Shown: positions 37,182-52,400 of the stretch, in pieces
Layout of the letters: each line of letters opens with the position of its first letter
How positions within the stretch are numbered: the first letter of the stretch is position 1
Source of the DNA: Artemisia argyi
Taxonomy: Eukaryota > Streptophyta > Magnoliopsida > Asterales > Asteraceae
DNA: 64,000 nt
NCBI GenBank assembly: GCA_030686995.1
Contig: CM060685.1
Location: forward strand, 125,141,823 to 125,205,822
Direction: 5' to 3'
The notes under the pieces: model-generated
Databases searched by the model: none
Seen by the model: the letters and a program-made list of their open reading frames with translations, nothing else
What the model was told of the DNA's origin: nothing
Translations under genes and position numbers: made by a program

Positions 37182-37663
37182 GTAATTATTTTGATAGTGT
37201 GACACAAAAACACAAGGAAAATGTTGAGGCGTGTGATGCTCACACTTTCCTTAAGACAGATTCGTCCTCTCCACGGTGATTGAGAAATCATAGACGTCTA
37301 TCTCCCAGGATACAACAACAACAGATAACCCCGTTAGCACAAACGAGTTATCTAGGCAAACCAAAACGTGTCTTCCCTCTATTACAAATGGATACACACA
37401 AGCTCAAGAATAATGGTGAACAAAGGAGAGGAGTGAATATTTTCTTGGTGTTTTAGACAAATGAGAAGAGCTCGCATTTATAGGTACAAGGGATGAGGGA
37501 AAAAAAATGGTCACAATTAAATCTACTAATGGCTCATGAACACACATTTAATTCGGTCATTACAATTGACCAAACATTAACATTGTTCTTAAATCCCATT
37601 ATTATACATCATGACCATCAATTGTCATTCAATTCAAAAAATTTGACCATAATTTTTCCAACA
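37180..37663 (-). repeat. LTR-B, central, U5 end lost
   Basis: The minus strand begins TGTTGGAAAAATTATGG beside GTGGGGGAT and runs to the AT repeat. It lacks about 90 bp of U5 present in the right LTR-B. About 80 bp of interior (37664-37744) follows before the inverted arm starts. Confidence 0.75.
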
Positions 37664-37744
37664 ATCCCCCACATGAATGAAATTGATAACGGGAAACAAA
37701 TTTCAACGACTCGATGTTGTAATAGATTAATTCTTCAAAAGTAA

Positions 37745-39591
37745 CTTGGATGTTTTTTGGTACAACATTTTTTGGTTGTTATAATACAAAATTATGTGTT
37801 ATTTTGTTTAATGTTCAACGCAAAATTTTTTGTTTCATTTGGTGCAAAATATTGTGGTAAAGTAGTGCCTATTTAAGGTTGTTTGGCGCAGTTTTGCGCA
37901 ACTAATTTTGTAACATGAGAGTAAACAAGTCGCTCGATTTTGTATCGAATATTGGGAGTTTGGATGTTGCAAATATTCTGTTGTGAATATTGGTGCAAAT
38001 AATCAAACTATTTGTTATTCTAGAAAGATGAATAATCGTCAAGACTTGTAATTAACTCATATTGCTAGTAATCGATATGTTTTTCATCATGTAAGAAATG
38101 ATTATGCGTTAACTATAACCATGCAGGACATTGTGAAATGTCAAGAAAGAACACACATATGGATGACAACGAATTACATTGGTTTATGTAACTAACTTGA
38201 ACGGTGTGATTGTCATCCAATGTGAGCTATTGTCCATCGCTAAATTGGACATATTTTGATTGTGTAAAATGATTACACATTGATTTTATGTGATTATAAT
38301 CACATAATAAATTGTGATAATCATATAATGATAAGAGATTGAATGTGATTATATATAATCACAAGTGAATTGGAATGACATGTTATAAGTGTAGGATTTA
38401 CACATATAACTTATGGGATCATCCTAAAACATGTGTGGTTTCAGGTGGTAATTTGTCTAAAAGAAGAATGTTAGTAGATGAAGCTATGAGTAACCAGAAT
38501 GATGCATCTTCTGTCATATGCTTGATTCCTTGGTCTATAGCATGCTAGATTGGGAATCTGTTAATTATGATACGGAAAATAATTAACATAAGACATTCAA
38601 AAAGAGTGCATACACTAGTATGAAACTTTTGAGGTGACAAATTACTAATGATCTTGGTGTCATATCCATGTGAGAAAAATCTTATAAACAAGATTAATAT
38701 ATTGAAAGGGAGAACCTTTCTACAAAAAATTCTTGAGATAAATTCTATGTGGGGGATTCCGGCCTAGCTAGAGTTCAAAAGAACATCAACAAACATGAAG
38801 TTCATGCCTATTTGGAATACTCAAGAATTACTTGGAGCATGATATACTTAAAGAGTTGAACAAAACTCGAATTTGTATAGACATATTATGTCGATACGAC
38901 AACTACTCTCGGTATGAGTTATCCCTATTGACAATGTGAAGTCATAGAATAACATTGTGGATCCGCTTGCGAAATGCTAAATGTGAGAGTTAGTTATAAA
39001 GTCGTGAAGAGGAATGAGACTAAAGCCCTTGAAAAGTTTATATGAAGGAAAACCTAACCCAACTGACTGGAGATCCCAAGATCTGGGTTCAATAGGACAA
39101 CCTACTTGTATAAACTGAGGTCACTGTGGGGGAGTAATAAACTCCAAATTTATTTAAGGGAGTTGGTAAACTTCCTAGTCCATTCCTATAACAGTGACAA
39201 TATGAGGTTAAGCATATGGCTTTTAATGATTAATCGAGAATCACCTATGTGGAGAGAGAAGTGGGGTCGCTTCTAAGGGAATTGTGGGGGCGCAATTCTT
39301 AACAGTTCTTGCAGAACCAGGCTAATGTTCATGACCAAAACGAACATAACTATGAGAACCAAAATGTGTCAAGGAGATATTTGTGTGAATATATATTGTC
39401 GTTTCCACAAATAGCGGACAGTTCAAAGACATCGAGTTCTACTGGCTGCTAGGAGGCTAAATATATTTCACGAGGGAAGGTTCAAAGGGTAGCACCTACC
39501 TATCCTATGCAAATATCAACTACAAAACTCTATTACAACATTAAGTCATTGAAATTTGTTTCCCGTCATCAATTTCATTCATGTGGGGGAT
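37745..39591 (+). repeat. Right interior arm of the palindrome
   Basis: Inverted copy of 35241-37090, ending in the polypurine ATGTGGGGGAT immediately before LTR-B. No coding frame recognised. Confidence 0.85.
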
Positions 39592-40289
39592 TGTTGGAAT
39601 ATGTGGTCAAAATATTGAATGACAATTGATGGTGTCATCAAATATACTAATGAGAATTAAGAATAAAATTAATGTATGATTAATTTTAATTCATGAGACA
39701 TTAGTAAGATTAATTTCTGGTAATTAATGTGACCATTTTCCTCCATCTTTATTCCCTATAAATTGTGTACTCTTCTTTCATCTTGAAAAACACCGTAAAC
39801 ACATAAACTAATTCCTCTCCTTTGTTGTTGACTTCAATGTTGATTCATTTTGTATCGGTTGTAATAGAGGGAAGGCACAGTTTTGGTTCGCCTTGATAAC
39901 CCGTTTGTGCTAACGGAGTTATCCGTTGTTGTATCCTGGGAGATAGACGTTCACGATTCTCAAGCACCGTGGAGAGAACGAATATGTCTCAAGGAAAGTG
40001 TGAGCATCACACGCCTCAATAATTTCCTTGTGTTTTTTGTGTCACGCTATCAAAATAATTACGGTATCACTTTCTACATTTTATCTTTTATTGTTGTGAT
40101 CAACATATTATTTGTTTGTCTCTAATAGCGGAAACTGTGTTTATCACAGGCCTCAACATTTTCCTTATTTGTGTTGTGATTCTAGTTTCCCGATCGGAAG
40201 ATTTACGGTATCATTTTCTACACTTTATCTTTTATTGTTGTGATCAACATATTATTTGTTTGTCTCTAATAGCAATACACACCATATAT
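39592..40289 (+). repeat. LTR-B right, followed by an inverted LTR-A U5 piece
   Basis: LTR-B begins TGTTGGAATATGTGG; a TATA-like CTATAAATTG lies near 39764. It ends at about 40130 (CTCTAATAGC). The next 150 bp match the first 180 bp of left LTR-A in reverse, ending TATATACTACA. Confidence 0.72.
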
Positions 40290-40708
40290 ACTACAATCTT
40301 AAGACAGATTCGTCCTCTCCACGGTGCTTGAGAATCGTGAACGTCTATCTCCCAGGATACAACAACGGATAACTCCGTTAGCACAAACGGGTTATCAAGG
40401 CGAATCAAAACCGTGTCTTCCCTCTATTACAAACCGGATACACGTAAGGTCAAGATGAAAAGCAAACAAGGAGAGGAGTGAGTAGTGTTGCTTGGTATAT
40501 GGAAATGAGAGGAGAGCTCTCAACTTATAGTGAAAGGATGTCAAGAAAAACGGTCAACTAATAAATCATACTAATGGCTCATGAACACAAAATTAATTCA
40601 GTCATTACATAAGACCACACACATTAACTTTCGTGTTAATATCCATTAGTGCATTTGATGACCATCAATTGTCATTCAAACCCACCATTATGATCAATTT
40701 TTCCAACA
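40290..40708 (-). repeat. LTR-A, right, lacking U5 end
   Basis: Matches 34835-35240 in the same orientation and ends TTTTTCCAACA at the GGTGG duplication. Its missing U5 end is the inverted piece just to its left. Confidence 0.82.
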
Positions 40709-40733
40709 GGTGGTTCCCAAATTTCAATCATAT

Positions 40734-40771
40734 CTGCAAGCATTGTCCTTGGTGCTTCTATCAAAGTTCTA
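40734..40771 (-). mobile_element. 38-bp Copia integrase scrap
   Basis: The minus strand encodes [17 protein letters not shown] residues, the conserved stretch after the catalytic Glu of Copia integrase, also seen at about 2433-2475. It sits exactly between the LRR remnant and the start of the RPS3 duplication. Confidence 0.65.
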
Positions 40772-40946
40772 TTATTATCTTAACACAGAAAGCTAAAAAT
40801 CACTTTGAAAATAGAAACAAAATTCATTAGTTTCATTGATAATATCAAGCTTCAACTTTGCAAATAGGAAAAGGGTGTTACAAGCTAACTCAACAAAAAG
40901 ACACATAACACAAGTTCCAATCTTGTTTCTGGCTCTGGATTTAGAC

Positions 40947-42316
<1,370 letters not shown>

Positions 42317-42349
42317 GATTGTCAAAAGTCTATTAAGTGAGCGCTAACT

Positions 42350-43264
42350 CTGAAAATTAATTTAGGAGCAATATTAAACAGCTTTGTAAAACTTCAAAGA
42401 GCCAGACTACAAAGATTAAATATAAAACATTTGGGATGCGAATCTCAGTGAATACTCAGAAACTAAATAATAAAGCACGATGTCACATAGACAAAACCAC
42501 TAAACGCCTACACATGTTCGGTTTAGTAAATAAATGTATAAAACGTAGCCTGCTTTCAGATAATTAACAGGCTATAGAGTTTTGTCAATACGATACACAT
42601 TAAAAGATATATTACATAGTACAACAAATGCACATCATTAGCTAAATTTGTATTCAACAATTACTGACTACAAAAAATAAGCTGCGTAAGGGACAAAAAA
42701 GCCTGAACACTAACATTTTGTTTAAGCTTATATATATGGATCGTGGCTTATTTGGTTTTCTGCTTATGTTTCGTAAGCTCACTTTTTGTGACTTATTTTG
42801 CAACTTTTCGGCTTACAGTAGTGTTTGTTTTCGCTTAAGCTCATTTTTGTGGCTTATTTGAAAATTTTCGGCTTATATAAGCTTTATATGACATAATAAA
42901 GCTATATAAGCCGAAAAGTTTCAAAATAAACCACAAAAAATGAGCTTATAAAAACATTAAGCCCAAAACCAAATAAGCCATAAGCGGACTATATAAGCCA
43001 AAACAAACACACCCACGTTTCAAAATATTGTATAAGCTTATATAAGCCGAAAAAATTCAAATAAGCCATAAGCCCTCAAACAAACACCCCCTTAACTATC
43101 ATGTAATATTACTTAAATCTAAAACCAATCTATTAGTGCTTGAGATCAACAATAAATGCCTAGTAAATAAACACAAATTAATGCCTATAAGGAAAGTTTT
43201 ATAAACATAGCAGAGAAATCATACAAGATAACATATATAAAAATTAAGAAAATGAATGATTTAC
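42350..43264 (-). other. Inferred 5'-UTR intron of RPS3 copy 2
   Basis: Minus-strand donor GG|GTAAATC (43264) and acceptor TTTTCAG (42350) match those of copy 1. It contains the MITE at 42721-43091. Confidence 0.6.
42721..43091. mobile_element. MITE in leader intron of RPS3 copy 2, one end eroded
   Basis: Same family and same position as 14007-14297, rich in inverted GGCTTATTTG and AAGCTCA words. The high-coordinate end CAAACACCCCC is intact; about 15 bp of the other end are missing. It is longer than the first copy (371 against 291 bp). Confidence 0.7.
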
Positions 43265-43355
43265 CCGCAGCAAAATCAGTAACTAAGAAAGAAGAAAGAA
43301 AAGGCTAACCTAAAACATGATGATTCAGCGGCTGATAAAAAAGATGTGGAAATGA

Positions 43356-43394
43356 CTAGGGTTTAGTTTCTGTGGCCAGGTTACTTAAGGCCCA
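43356..43394 (-). promoter_or_regulatory. Telo-box and site II of RPS3 copy 2 promoter
   Basis: CTAGGGTTT (43356-43364) and GGCCCA (43389-43394) on the plus strand are the complements of AAACCCTAG and TGGGCC, at the same spacing as in copy 1. Confidence 0.7.
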
Positions 43395-43490
43395 TTTACC
43401 CCGTTGTGGGCTAAGTTGAATCCAAAATGCAAACCACAAACTAATAAGATAACACTATAAAATGTAAATATCAAAAGTTTACGTGATAAC

Positions 43491-43740
43491 TAGGGGTGAA
43501 AACGAGCCGAGCCACTCGTGAAAAGCTTGATATCGGATCGATAAAAAGCTTGAACGAGCCGAGCTTAAACGAGCTCGAGCCCGAGCTCGAGCCTAAGTTT
43601 GGGCTCATTTAATAATCGAGCTCGAGCTTTATACAAAAAGCTCGAGTAGGCTCGCGAGCCTAAACGAGCCCTAGAAATATATACGTATATATATTGTCTA
43701 TACATATAAACGAGCTTGAAAGTGGTAAACGAGCTCGAGC
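43491..43740. mobile_element. hAT-type terminal fragment rich in CGAGC words
   Basis: Starting TAGGGGTGAAAACGAGCC, it is followed by many CGAGCTCGAG and AACGAGC words, the usual subterminal pattern of plant hAT elements. The opposite end is not found nearby, so it is a fragment. It marks where the RPS3 duplication stops being traceable. Confidence 0.55.
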
Positions 43741-43832
43741 CTTATGCAATTAACGAGGTGAGCTCCATTTTAACTTGGTTTTCTTTAAAATATCATACAA
43801 TTACAAGCATCATTGAAACCCAACCAATCACA

Positions 43833-46820
43833 ATGACGTCAGAAGATTTTCGAACTGCATCAGCATATGAACAACCAACAAATGTAACTCAGCTCAAGGA
43901 GTTCTTCATTGAGCTTGGGTATGACGAATTTGCTGAAGGTGCTAAAACTTTCAAGGTTCTATCAAGATTCAAAAGAAAGTTTCTTCCCGCGAGATGAGCT
44001 ACACTTTTCTCAATTCTGAACCGCTGCATCACTGGTAAAGAAATGGGAATGGATAGAGGCACTACAACACTATACCAAATCATGTATGGGATAGTGAAGC
44101 AGTGTCATTTTGATTTTGCAAAGCTGCTATGGGTTGATGTCATTGATCATGTCAGAAAGAAGAAGAAAGTATGCATTCCTTTTGCCTGATACTTCAAGCT
44201 GATGATTGCTCAATTCATGAGGCAACATCCAGAAATCTCACGAAGGCAAGGCAGTCCAACGGCAACAGTGCCTTACATGCACAGCACAAGTGGTGACTCC
44301 CTTGTTACCATAAATGCACCAATGCCGATACTGGCAAGACTGTTGGAACAGGCAAACAAGGAATCAGCTGCATATAAGGAGTACATGGAGTTAGTAAATG
44401 CTCCTATGGAACACTCTAAACCGAGTGAACCTACCCAAGGAGCAACTAGGGTCTAAGTAGTGTCTAGAGCCAAAGTAGGATCAACTAGGAGAAAGACAAG
44501 TGCTATGAAACGAACCAAACCGGGTTATATACTAAAGCAATTGGTGGATGAAGATGATGAAGAGAATGTTGAAGGTGATACCATCATTAAGCCACAAACT
44601 GAAGAACCTAGGAAAACAAACAAAGGCGAAGATGATGTAGGGAAGTAAAAGGAGAAAAGTGGAAGCTTATAAGGAGAATAAGGATAGTGAGGAGTATAGG
44701 TCTAGCGATGATCGTTATGATGACGATGACGACAAGGGGGACGGAGATGACACATTTAGAAAGGAGCCTAGGACGAAGACAAAGAATGAAACAAGTAGGT
44801 CTAGGTCCACTGAGCAACACCAGCTCACTCATCCCGTTACAACTCAAGTCATTCCAACAACAACAACAACATCAACGACGACAACAACAACAACACACGC
44901 AACAACTACCCAATATCCAACTCACATTCCACAACGACCAACATCAAAAACATCTAATCTGAAACATATCCCAACAATGTTAACATCAATATTGTTTCAA
45001 AAGATACAAGCTGAACCAGTATCATTTGTCACAAAAAATCACTTTGATGAAGTCATGGGAAATTTAAGAGTAAACATGGAGTCAAGATTCACAGCACAAA
45101 GATTAAATGACTCTCAAGCTGAACTGTCATCATAAAAAAGAACTTTATCTTTGGAACGTTTATCGGAAATAATGATGGATAAGTTATTAAATGACAGTGC
45201 ACTACTTCAAGCTCATCCCAACATATACAATGGTCTACTGGAACCCAAAGCTCAACCACCTGCACCAACTCAAGCTGACAACCAACTTAAAACCTCGAAA
45301 AGTTAATGTTGAAACAAAATTATGAGGCAATTAAAATGGTTCAAAGGTTGTCATCACGAGTCATTGTGCTGGAGAGTCAATGTCGCCCTCAGTCTTGTAG
45401 GCGCAGTCAGGATGATCCCGATCAGGATGATCCTGAGGGGGAGAAAAGCGCCAACGACAACGAACATCTACCACCACAACCTTCTCAACACATAAACAAG
45501 TATCACATCAACAACAATACAAGTCAAGTGCACAACAACAAACTGATGATTATGAAGACGTGAACTTGAACGATGAAGAAGTTGGAGTTGAAACTACTAA
45601 CAAAGGTGTGGATAGTGATGATGACTTCTGGAACGACATGACGTATCGGGAAAGAGACAGTCCTCCAAAGATTGGGAGATTTGACATTTCAGATGATGAT
45701 GATGTGTTTGTTAATGTGCTTAAGAATCCAATACAAACCGATGAACTACTTAAAGATCACATCAGAAACACTTGATTGTATGTTCTCCAATCTGCATGAA
45801 AGATTTGGAATCAACATGAGGGAAGATGAACCTATGGAGAAAAGAGTAGCGAGCATCTATGACTCTGTCATATACAAGTCAAAAAGCGACAGAGATTACA
45901 ATACAAGACTTGTTGATCAAGAAATCTCGAAAGCTCTTGGCGTCTCTACTTCAACAACACTCGAAACCAACATTACTGTAAAGAAGAGAAGAGAACGCTC
46001 TCCACTATGGAAACAGATTCCCAAAGTTCCAAGATCTAACACTGCAACCTTAGTTCCGTACTTCAAAAACGATCTTATGTATATGCTTGCTGGTCCAAAA
46101 GAATACCAACCATCAACCAAGGAAGTTGCTGCTTATGAGGAAATTTCCGAACCATTTCTGGAAGAAGAAAGATTCTTGGAAATATTCTCTAAGGAAGAAG
46201 TTGACCGTGAGAAATATGACTTCGATTCATTTATCGGGATAATCAATGTAAATGAAAGATCGAGGGGTTTCTATCGACTAAGGCAACTCAAAAGGAATCC
46301 TCGTGATGAAGTCTTCTCGAAGCACAAAATCCTCCGATATGTTGAAGTCAACTCCGAGTATCAACACTCTCATGTCAATGTTGAATATCATGTTGTTCGC
46401 ATTGATAATCAGCATTACCACTTCATGGAATCCGGTTACCTAAATCTTCACCCTCATGATCTTGAAGATATTCTGAAGAGAAGAAGAGACTGCTTCAACA
46501 AGAAAGCTATAGATCAAGATGTGATTGAATCAATATTGATATTCATGAAAGCTCATGTTGTAGTAGCTCACATTGAAGACTTCCAGATGGGGATCGAAAG
46601 CTATAAAAGGAAGGTCAACTTGACTCCTCCAATGTTAGCTTGCGTTGGTATTCAAAAGATCAAGAACTGGACATGTTTCACAAGACCCGGCCTTGGACTT
46701 TGTGTGGTATACGTGACCAACAAGAAGCAGAAAATATTGTTTAGGGTTGTTGAAGTAGCCAAGTTCTCCTCTGGTACCTTGATGTGGATACTAAGGAAAC
46801 TTGAGCGAATTAAGAGGTGA
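43833..46820 (+). pseudogene. Accessory ORF of an LTR element, unknown function, decayed
   Basis: Collinear plus-strand frames outline one ancestral protein of roughly 1000 residues. They begin at ATG 43833 (TNVTQLKEFFIELGYDEFAE), shift near 43985, and continue through NRCITGKEMGMDRGTTTLYQ with a TGA at 44188. Then come a TAA at 44454, an acidic/Lys linker, a Thr-rich stretch (44850-44930), further breaks, and a long final frame (45672-46820). The final frame ends with EDFQMGIESYKRKVNLTPP and a KQKILFRVVEVAKFSSGTL-like segment. I recall similar unannotated proteins beside Copia elements in Asteraceae; no domain is recognisable. A polypurine tract and LTR follow, so it belongs to an LTR element. 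At least five breaks make it non-functional. Confidence 0.62.
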
Positions 46821-47000
46821 GTGGAAAAGCTACAGATTTTGATGACTGCAAACAATCATCGTATGTTGTCTAGAGTTGTGAATGTGATCAGGGAACGGCT
46901 TACGCTTCGAGCATCATGGAGAAGAATGGAACAAAGAATCGGATGTCGAAGCTGGCCCAACCGAAATCCCATAAATAGAAGACCTAAATGATCTACCCTT

Positions 47001-47010
47001 TGGGGGAGAT
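47001..47010 (+). promoter_or_regulatory. Polypurine tract
   Basis: TTTGGGGGAGAT lies directly before the LTR start TGTTGGACC on the plus strand. Confidence 0.7.
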
Positions 47011-47331
47011 TGTTGGACCTAGAAAAGTGTAAATCATTAGTCTTTGGACTTCTATTTATCTTTTATTATAGTATAGGGTATTATTGTGTAAGTTGTTAAG
47101 ATTGCGACAACATAGAACTATCGTATACCTTGTATATCTGCGATAGTATGCTTGTGCCTAACGTTTGGGTATAAATACCCCCTACCTCATGCATTATGAG
47201 GTGTGTGTTCATCTCTCATAAATGCGAGACTTATCTTTCTTTCTCTTGTTCCTCTCTCTTATCTAAAGTGTCCACACCCACTTTATCTATCTTAAGATTA
47301 TATGTAGTCGTGATATATTTAGGACAACAGG
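47011..47331 (+). repeat. LTR (3') of the accessory-ORF element
   Basis: It begins TGTTGGACCTAGAAAAG and contains a dyad TATA box, GGGTATAAATACCC (about 47168-47181). The end is placed tentatively at AGGACAACA (47331), since no partner LTR is available. Confidence 0.6.
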
Positions 47332-49487
<2,156 letters not shown>

Positions 49488-52400
49488 AGGAACATATATT
49501 ATTAGTATTGATGAGTGTGTAAATATTCATCATTTTTATCGTATCTGAACTGCCAAAACATCCAAAAATACTCAGAAATGCAACAAAATACATAAATTAT
49601 TCCAGGAATTGTGTTTTATATGTTTTAGATGCAAAATGTTTAAAAACAAATGAAAAATGAATAAAGTTTGCATAATTGGCAGTTTCAGTCCCTCAAGTTT
49701 CATAAATTAACAAAACTAGTCCCTGAAGTTTTAAAACGAAAGAAAAGTCAACCCAAGGCATTTAAAAGTAAAATATTATCAAAAACGATCCTTGGGTGAA
49801 AAGTTTGAGAAAATTACATATTTGGTCCCTGAAGTTTCATATTTGGTAGAAATAGTCCCTTGGCATAAAAATTTTGGAAATTATCAAACAAGGTCCTTGT
49901 GTTATTAAACCTTGATAAAAATGGTCTTTGTAATACTTTGGGGAAATTACATTTTAGGTGCTTAGATTTTCAGCAAAGTTTCAAAATTGGTCCTTGGGAT
50001 TTATTAGTTACAATCCAAACGTACACCCTTATAATCCCTAGAATCCAATCAAATAAAACCCCCCAGCCCACATACAAACCTGGCCCATCCACATTACCAG
50101 CCCACACCTAATCCCCAAGCCCACACCACAAATACCACTCCCGTTTTAATAAAACCCCCAGGTCAACCCTCCCCTTTGACCACCACCCTCTCCACCTCAC
50201 AACCCCACTTACAGCTACACTCCAAGCCCCCCATTATAACCCCTAACCTAACTTCACCTCTGCAACACTCAAACCCCCCCCCCCCCTTGCCTATACAAAC
50301 AAACACAACACTCCAAGTTTCACCTCTGGCTTCAATTATCAGAAGAAAACTCCAAAAAGAAATTGGGCGGCAAGAAATCTTAAACGGACAAGATCAAAAG
50401 TCTTTCATCCAAGGGTTGCAATGCTAGGTGGTAAAAGTCCAAAGTCTCTCAAGAACCCCTAATGGGTCAATATAAAAGAGAAGAGAGGGAAGCAATGAAG
50501 GAGCTAGCTAGTTAGAGTAGAACTTAGTAGTTAATTATGTAGTGTAGTTCAGTAGCATAAAAATTCCCTTGTATTTCCTTCTGTATTTTAGATTCAAGTT
50601 CAGTTGTAATCCAGACTTCTCAATTAATTCAAGTTTCCCTTTGATTTCAAGAAATTCGTATTTTTACTCAAATTCTAAATTTCTTGTTACCTCTTTAATT
50701 TGCATTATATTTTGTTTCAGTAGCTTTTAATAAACCTTTTTAAAGTAATTTGGAGTTAAAGAAAGGACAAACACAGAAAAAGAAAAAAAAGTAAAAATAC
50801 AAAGAAAAATAAAAATAAAATAAAAAATGGTGGAACTGGGTGATGAAGCTGAGCAAGGATGGATGGCATTTGGTTTAGAGCTCTGTGGGGAGCCTTAGGG
50901 TTATTCAGAGAGTAAATTGGAAGTAACAATGGTTCATGCTTGTAAGTATTTTTAGCTTATTTTTCTTTGAAATTGCTCATTGTAATTTACTGTTTAGATT
51001 GAGTGCTTTAAGTTGTTTATTTGTTAATCTAGTGAACTTGAGATAAGTTGTCACCGCATTGCCTGTTTTCACTCCTTGGTTTGCTTAATAGCTTGAAAAT
51101 CCCATTTTCATTGTGATATTTAATATAATTAGTTTAGGCTTGTTTTAATACCTGTTGTCTGTCCACCTTAGTTCCTTGTGAGTGTGTTTAGTTTAAGTAT
51201 TGAATAAAAGGCAGTAGAATAGGTGTAATTGTTCTTAATCACTTTCAATCTAAAAGTTGCATCAGTTAAGGGGGTGTTTGGATTAGCAGTTTTACCTTTG
51301 ATCATATGTGTCTTTGCTGTTACAAATGGTTGAGACATAGTCCACTAGGTTCAATTAGATCATTTAAGGCATGAAAACAGTAGAATATTAGAGAAAAAGT
51401 CAAATTGATCCTTGATTTCCAATTCAGCTTGACTGAGTGGATTTTGGATGTGTATGATCATTCATTTTGGTTCATCAGTGCTTAACTTAGCTTAATTTAA
51501 CCTCTTTGCAGCTTGTAACATCAATTTCAATCATTAGGATTAGATTAAAGTTCACCTAAGTCAACATATCATGTTCTTGTAAAAAAGTCAAAATTCAGCT
51601 TTGGTAGTTTTTGAATAAAATAGATAATTTTGTGTAGGGTTTATTATTAAGTTCCAAGCTTTATGCTTTTAGGTTAATGTTGTTTTGCTGCTCATCTTGA
51701 GTATAGTATTTTTCTAAATTTTTATTAATCTCATTTTAGTGCTTAATTTGTAGCTTTTGTGTATCTGTTTTCCATATATGTGCCCTGCTCCACAGCTTTT
51801 TGGCATGTTTCATAAGCTTGCCATTTGTCCCATAGTGCACTCTAGCCTGAGCTTCTTGTGGATTTAGAAAGCTCACTGTACCATCATGACATGCATATGC
51901 TTATTTTCTAGTCTCATGCTTATTTGATTGCTTAACTTGTGCCTTGTTTCCATCACAACTGAGACCTCCACACTGACTCATCAGTGTGGACAAGCCCCCT
52001 TCACAAGCCCTTTTTGAGCTCACCTGTGGGAATAAGCTCATGCTTATTGGCCTCTTGGGAAGGCCTGTGCAATGGTTAGTTAGATCAAGGCTCACTGTCC
52101 ATTTCCAAGCTCATTTGATAAGCTCATGTAGCCCACAAATAAGCCTTCCAGGCCTGCACATTAGACCTGTCTCACTGCCCCTTTTTCATCAACCCACAAT
52201 AAGCTCATACAAGCTTGTTAGGGTCTGAAATTGGGTTTGTAAGATGTTTGCTAGCTCATCTTTATGGATTAATAATTTTTAGATTTTGGCTTTAAGTCAT
52301 TTAGCTTGTGCAATAGCTTGTTTATGCCCCCATAGGTCTGTTTGGTTCTGAGTAAACATGGATTTGCTTATTGGTGTTTTAGCTTATTTCAATGGTGCTT

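Larger units (their letters stand above)
34662..40708. mobile_element. Palindromic LTR-retroelement composite with 5-bp target duplication
   Basis: The 6047-bp block begins TGTAGTATATATGG and ends TTTTTCCAACA on the plus strand (TG...CA) and is flanked by perfect GGTGG (34657-34661, 40709-40713). From outside in: LTR-A, minus (34662-35240); interior arm (35241-about 37090); AT repeat and LTR-B, minus (37180-37663); the inverted interior arm (about 37745-39591); LTR-B, plus (39592-about 40130); a 150-bp piece of LTR-A U5 in plus orientation (40131-40289); LTR-A remainder, minus (40290-40708). The two interior arms are inverted copies about 90% alike by eye, each ending at GTGGGGGAT next to an LTR. 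No gag or pol is recognisable, so it is a non-autonomous LTR element or elements of unknown superfamily. Confidence 0.82.

Noticed and set aside
36921..37291. Frames with long Tyr-Ile repeats
   Set aside because: Translation of the (AT)n microsatellite; not a protein.
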